A DNA stretch of 64,000 nucleotides, taken from the NCBI GenBank assembly GCA_964390905.1, contig CAYMLO010000004.1, positions 1 to 64,000 of the forward strand, written 5' to 3'. Shown in pieces: positions 61,520 through 64,000 of the stretch. Position 1 is the stretch's first letter, and each line of letters opens with the position of its first letter. The translations under genes were made by a program, and so were the position numbers. The notes below the pieces were generated by a model. It saw nothing but the letters and a program-made list of their open reading frames with translations. It was not told the DNA's origin and did no database searches. Source of the DNA: JAFGLZ01 sp964390905 (GTDB taxonomy: Bacteria > Planctomycetota > Phycisphaerae > UBA1845 > JAFGLZ01).

Positions 61520-62482
61520 CTACTCAGTTTCCTTCAGGAACGTCTCATACAGTTCGACCGCGCGCGCCTCCGTGATTCCGCGACCTACGACGAGGCGCGA
61601 TCGCGCCCGCGCGACCTTCCCCGCCTTCAGGTCGCCGCCAAACAGCGAGAAGTACATCGAACGATGGCCGGCCACGCCGTCCGGCGGGGTCTTGTTGTAG
61701 GGCATGAGCACCGCGAAGCACTCATCCGGACGCGCCATCAAGACGAACGTTATGTCGTTCTTGGCGTCGTGCATCAGGCCCAGCGGCGCGACCAGGAACC
61801 GCGTGACCGACCACTGAACCGGACTGTGCCCCTGCTCCCACCGCCCGTCGTAGATCATCCGGGCCGCGTGCAGGTCGCGCGGATAGGCCAGATACGTCCC
61901 GATCACCAACGGGTTGCACACCGGCGCCAGGAAATACGGCTTGCCCGCCTCAAAGCGCGGCGCCTTGACGTAGACCTGGTTCTGGAAATCCCGGTTGAAG
62001 TAACTCGACAGGAAGATCTCGAATTCCGGTAGGTCGATCTGCGGCTTGACGGCCGTCACCAGATCAAGCGTGTCCGGACGCGACCAACGAAACGTGGCCG
62101 TCGTCTCCACGGGGTGGTCGTCCTTCCCAGGCCAGTGGACCTGCACCGACCCGTCGTCCAGACGCTTGGCGGTCTTCGGCCAACCACGGAACGTATCGCC
62201 CCGCTTCATGTCCCCCCAACGCTTGCCCGACGAGAACAGCCGGTAGAAGCTCAGGATTCCGGGGTTGCCGCCTCCGTAGGCGAGTTCCCTGCCCGTCTTG
62301 ACGTCGGCGAACGTCGGAATGCCCTGACTCTTCGCGTCCGCGCGGAGCTTGCCCCGCACCACGCCGGTGTCGAAGGCAAACCATCCCTCCCCCGTCGCCT
62401 TGAAGGTCAGGTCGGGCGACGCGCCGGCCCCTCCCGTTCCCACCAGCCCCAGAACCGCCATCGCAACCGAACCCACACTCAT
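61520..62482 (-). CDS. Secreted protein of unknown function upstream of the GH36 gene
   Basis: 320 residues. The start is the ATG at 62482, with AAGGAGA 10 bases upstream. A signal peptide covers ~22 residues (AMAVLGLVGTGGAGA before SPDLTF). The mature part is beta-rich: GRELAYGGGNPGILSFYRLFSSGKRWGD-type start, VKPQIDLPEFEIFLSSYFNRDFQNQVYV and FLVAPLGLMHDAKNDITFVLMARPDECFAVL. No catalytic motif was recognised. Its place 31 bases before the GH36 gene suggests an accessory role in the same carbohydrate pathway, perhaps binding or trimming substrate (inference). Confidence 0.65.
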   Translation of the reverse strand: MSVGSVAMAVLGLVGTGGAGASPDLTFKATGEGWFAFDTGVVRGKLRADAKSQGIPTFADVKTGRELAYGGGNPGILSFYRLFSSGKRWGDMKRGDTFRGWPKTAKRLDDGSVQVHWPGKDDHPVETTATFRWSRPDTLDLVTAVKPQIDLPEFEIFLSSYFNRDFQNQVYVKAPRFEAGKPYFLAPVCNPLVIGTYLAYPRDLHAARMIYDGRWEQGHSPVQWSVTRFLVAPLGLMHDAKNDITFVLMARPDECFAVLMPYNKTPPDGVAGHRSMYFSLFGGDLKAGKVARARSRLVVGRGITEARAVELYETFLKETE

Positions 62483-62563
62483 GACTCGTGTCTCCTTGCG
62501 CCAATGCCCCACGCCGGTCCGTATCCTCCCACGAGCGCCAGTCCGGTCAAGCGGCACGCGGGG

Positions 62564-63325
62564 CTATGCGTCGACGACGAACTGACGCACCTGCTCGATG
62601 GTTCGCGCGCCGCTGGCGAGCAGGGCGTCGATTCGGTCCGTGGCTCGTTCTGCCTCCTCGGCGGTGACCAGGGATGAGGGCTCTGCAGGCTCGATCCGGC
62701 CATCCCGGTTCATGCTGTACACCAGCCGTGGTGGGCCGGACGGTGCTGGCTCGTAGACCGTGGCGATCCGCCGCTGGGCCGATCCCCACCGACCTCGCAC
62801 GTGCAGGAACAGCATCAAGCCGAACCGGTCGAACACCTCTGCCGGCACCGGGTTGTCGACGCAGATTTGGTGACGCGCTTGCTCGATCGTGTCCGCGTGC
62901 AGGTTCGTCGCCACGAGGTGGCCCGACGACGGGAGACGGAACAGATCCGTCAGCACCGCCCCCCACAGATACGCGTAGTAGTAGCCCGCGCCGATCTCGT
63001 GACAGATATAGCATCGCCGCGACGACTGATCGCTCAACGCCTGGTGGACCACTTCGTCGCCGTCCGCCGGCACGAGCTCGACGTCCGCCGGGACGAAGTT
63101 CAGCAACGCCCCCATGACCGTGGTCTTGCCCGCCCCGCCAGGCAGCGCGCCAACCATAACCGAGCTGCCCTTGTGGATCGATGCCAGCAGGTAGCCCGCC
63201 AGCTCGACCGTGACGGTCCCGGCATCGATCAGGTCCACGATCGACAGCATCCGACCGCCACGTTGATTGCAGCGGTCGATCTCGCGGCAGTGGCGCTGGA
63301 TGTCCTGTTGGCAGCTTCGTTCCAT
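62564..63325 (-). CDS. Stand-alone secretion-type (VirB11/PilT-like) ATPase
   Basis: 253 residues from the ATG at 63325, with GAGG nine bases upstream. Walker A is GALPGGAGKTTV (residues 59-70). The Walker-B-like segment is CYICHEIG with Glu110, and the family His box is SGHLVATNLHADT (His136). Usual relatives have VGEIRD where this has CHEIGAG, so the Arg finger is missing. The N-terminal domains of pilus and secretion ATPases are absent, leaving essentially the RecA-like core. A basic Cys-rich N-terminus (MERSCQQDIQRHCREIDRCN) leads in. It follows priA by 35 bases. A role in pilus-type motors is not supported by neighbours. Confidence 0.7.
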   Translation of the reverse strand: MERSCQQDIQRHCREIDRCNQRGGRMLSIVDLIDAGTVTVELAGYLLASIHKGSSVMVGALPGGAGKTTVMGALLNFVPADVELVPADGDEVVHQALSDQSSRRCYICHEIGAGYYYAYLWGAVLTDLFRLPSSGHLVATNLHADTIEQARHQICVDNPVPAEVFDRFGLMLFLHVRGRWGSAQRRIATVYEPAPSGPPRLVYSMNRDGRIEPAEPSSLVTAEEAERATDRIDALLASGARTIEQVRQFVVDA

Positions 63326-63360
63326 ATGGGTGGTCCTCGCACACTTCACGAAACGCAAGC

Positions 63361-64000
63361 CTAGGCAAACGACATCGGGTCAACGTCCACGATGAGCCGC
63401 TTGACCCGCACGGCCTGGAGCGTCTTGCCCCGGATTTCATCGATCACCCGCTGCATCTGGTCGGCCGTCCGTGCCCGCAGCAGCAATTCGTATCGATACA
63501 GCTGGCGCTCGCGCTGCACGGGACAGCGTTCTGGTCCGTCGCATCGCAGTTGCGCCCCGGCGGTCGCCGCCGCGTTGCGGATGGCCTCGGCGAGCTGGCC
63601 GGCCTGATCGCGGACCTTCGAGTCGACCGGGTCGCTCAGCACGATTCGCGTCATCCGCCACACGGGGGGCAGCCTCAGCTTGGTGCGGATGGCCAACTCC
63701 TGTTCGGCGAACGCGCCGAAATCTCCGCCGACGGCCAGACGGATCGGGGGCAGGTCCGGCGCCTGGGTCTGGACGATGACGGTTCCCCGTCCACGGGCGC
63801 GACCGGCCCGACCCGCCACCTGCGTGATCAACTGGTACGTCCGCTCCGCCGCACGAAAATCAGACACCATCAGCGACGTATCCGCATTGATCACCCCGAC
63901 GAACGAGACCCGCGGGAAGTCCAGCCCCTTGGCGATCATCTGCGTCCCGACCAGGACGTCCAGCCGACCCGCCTCGAACTCGCGGATCAGCGATTCGTAC
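63361..64000 (-). CDS. priA: Primosomal protein N' helicase, C-terminal part (cut by window edge)
   Basis: About 213 residues are visible; the rest lies beyond the right edge. PriA restarts stalled replication forks. The helicase C-terminal lobe is clear: LVGTQMIAKGLDFPRVSFVGVINADTSLMVSDFRAAERT-type segment and motif VI ITQVAGRAGRARGRG. The C-terminal domain follows (LPPVWRMTRIVLSDP; CPVQRERQLYRYELLLRA), ending IVDVDPMSFA. The zinc-binding cysteines are outside the window. The small ATPase gene lies 35 bases downstream on the same strand. Confidence 0.95.
   Translation of the reverse strand, partial: YESLIREFEAGRLDVLVGTQMIAKGLDFPRVSFVGVINADTSLMVSDFRAAERTYQLITQVAGRAGRARGRGTVIVQTQAPDLPPIRLAVGGDFGAFAEQELAIRTKLRLPPVWRMTRIVLSDPVDSKVRDQAGQLAEAIRNAAATAGAQLRCDGPERCPVQRERQLYRYELLLRARTADQMQRVIDEIRGKTLQAVRVKRLIVDVDPMSFA

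Overview
The window looks like chromosomal DNA of a planctomycete, most likely of the Phycisphaerae type. This is inferred from several things seen together: high GC content; secreted Gfo/Idh/MocA oxidoreductases with twin-arginine leaders; a pseudopilin with the FTLIELLVVVAIIALLISIL-type N-terminus; large secreted glycoside hydrolases; MJ0042-type zinc-ribbon membrane proteins; and many palindromic intergenic repeats. No rRNA, tRNA, CRISPR array, phage or insertion sequence with a transposase was found. Both ends cut through genes (a secreted propeller-type protein on the left, priA on the right).

Layout. 1-10.4 kb: secreted or surface proteins (beta-propeller protein, DUF4838 protein, Tat oxidoreductase, pseudopilin, LamG-like surface protein) and a TetR regulator with a canonical promoter. 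10.8-17 kb: a very large glycosidase-like protein, a ferredoxin-nitroreductase and ilvC. 17-22.2 kb: a membrane-anchored SurA/PpiD-like protein, a HEAT-like secreted protein, a DUF58 protein and a sugar-phosphate transferase. 22.2-25.8 kb: a minus-strand operon of a polytopic membrane protein, a WYL regulator and dtd. 26-29.6 kb: a purine permease, mdh and a secreted nitrilase-fold amidase. 29.8-36.1 kb: a probable carbohydrate operon (esterase, multidomain glycoside hydrolase, GH109-like NAD-dependent enzyme). 36-41 kb: a zinc-ribbon protein, a lipase-like lipoprotein, a pseudo-histidine-kinase/receiver protein and a beta-helix protein. 41.7-45.6 kb: a gingipain-like (C25) surface protease. 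45.7-48.2 kb: a CsgG-like lipoprotein with a triple LPP20-type protein. 48.6-54.6 kb: a URO-D-like protein, def-fmt, a methyltransferase and nadB. 54.7-58.8 kb: two paralogous zinc-ribbon membrane proteins and a YeiH-type exporter with a small membrane partner. 59-64 kb: an NPCBM-GH36 alpha-galactosidase operon, a stand-alone secretion-type ATPase and priA.

The most unusual signal is a C-terminal module shared by three unlinked secreted proteins (ends at 2628, 8010 and 45566). It is a divergent InlB-B-like domain carrying an inserted DPxxPGDxN segment. The domain ends in F-x-C-(S/G)-(S/G), followed by one transmembrane helix and a basic tail. It behaves like a MYXO-CTERM-style sorting tag, and one cargo is a C25 protease with an intact His/Cys dyad. 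Other points of interest are a 29-bp perfect terminal-inverted-repeat element in front of nadB, a 26-bp perfect palindrome whose arms are themselves palindromic, a signalling protein whose phospho-acceptor His position is Ser, and the LPP20x3/CsgG-like envelope pair.
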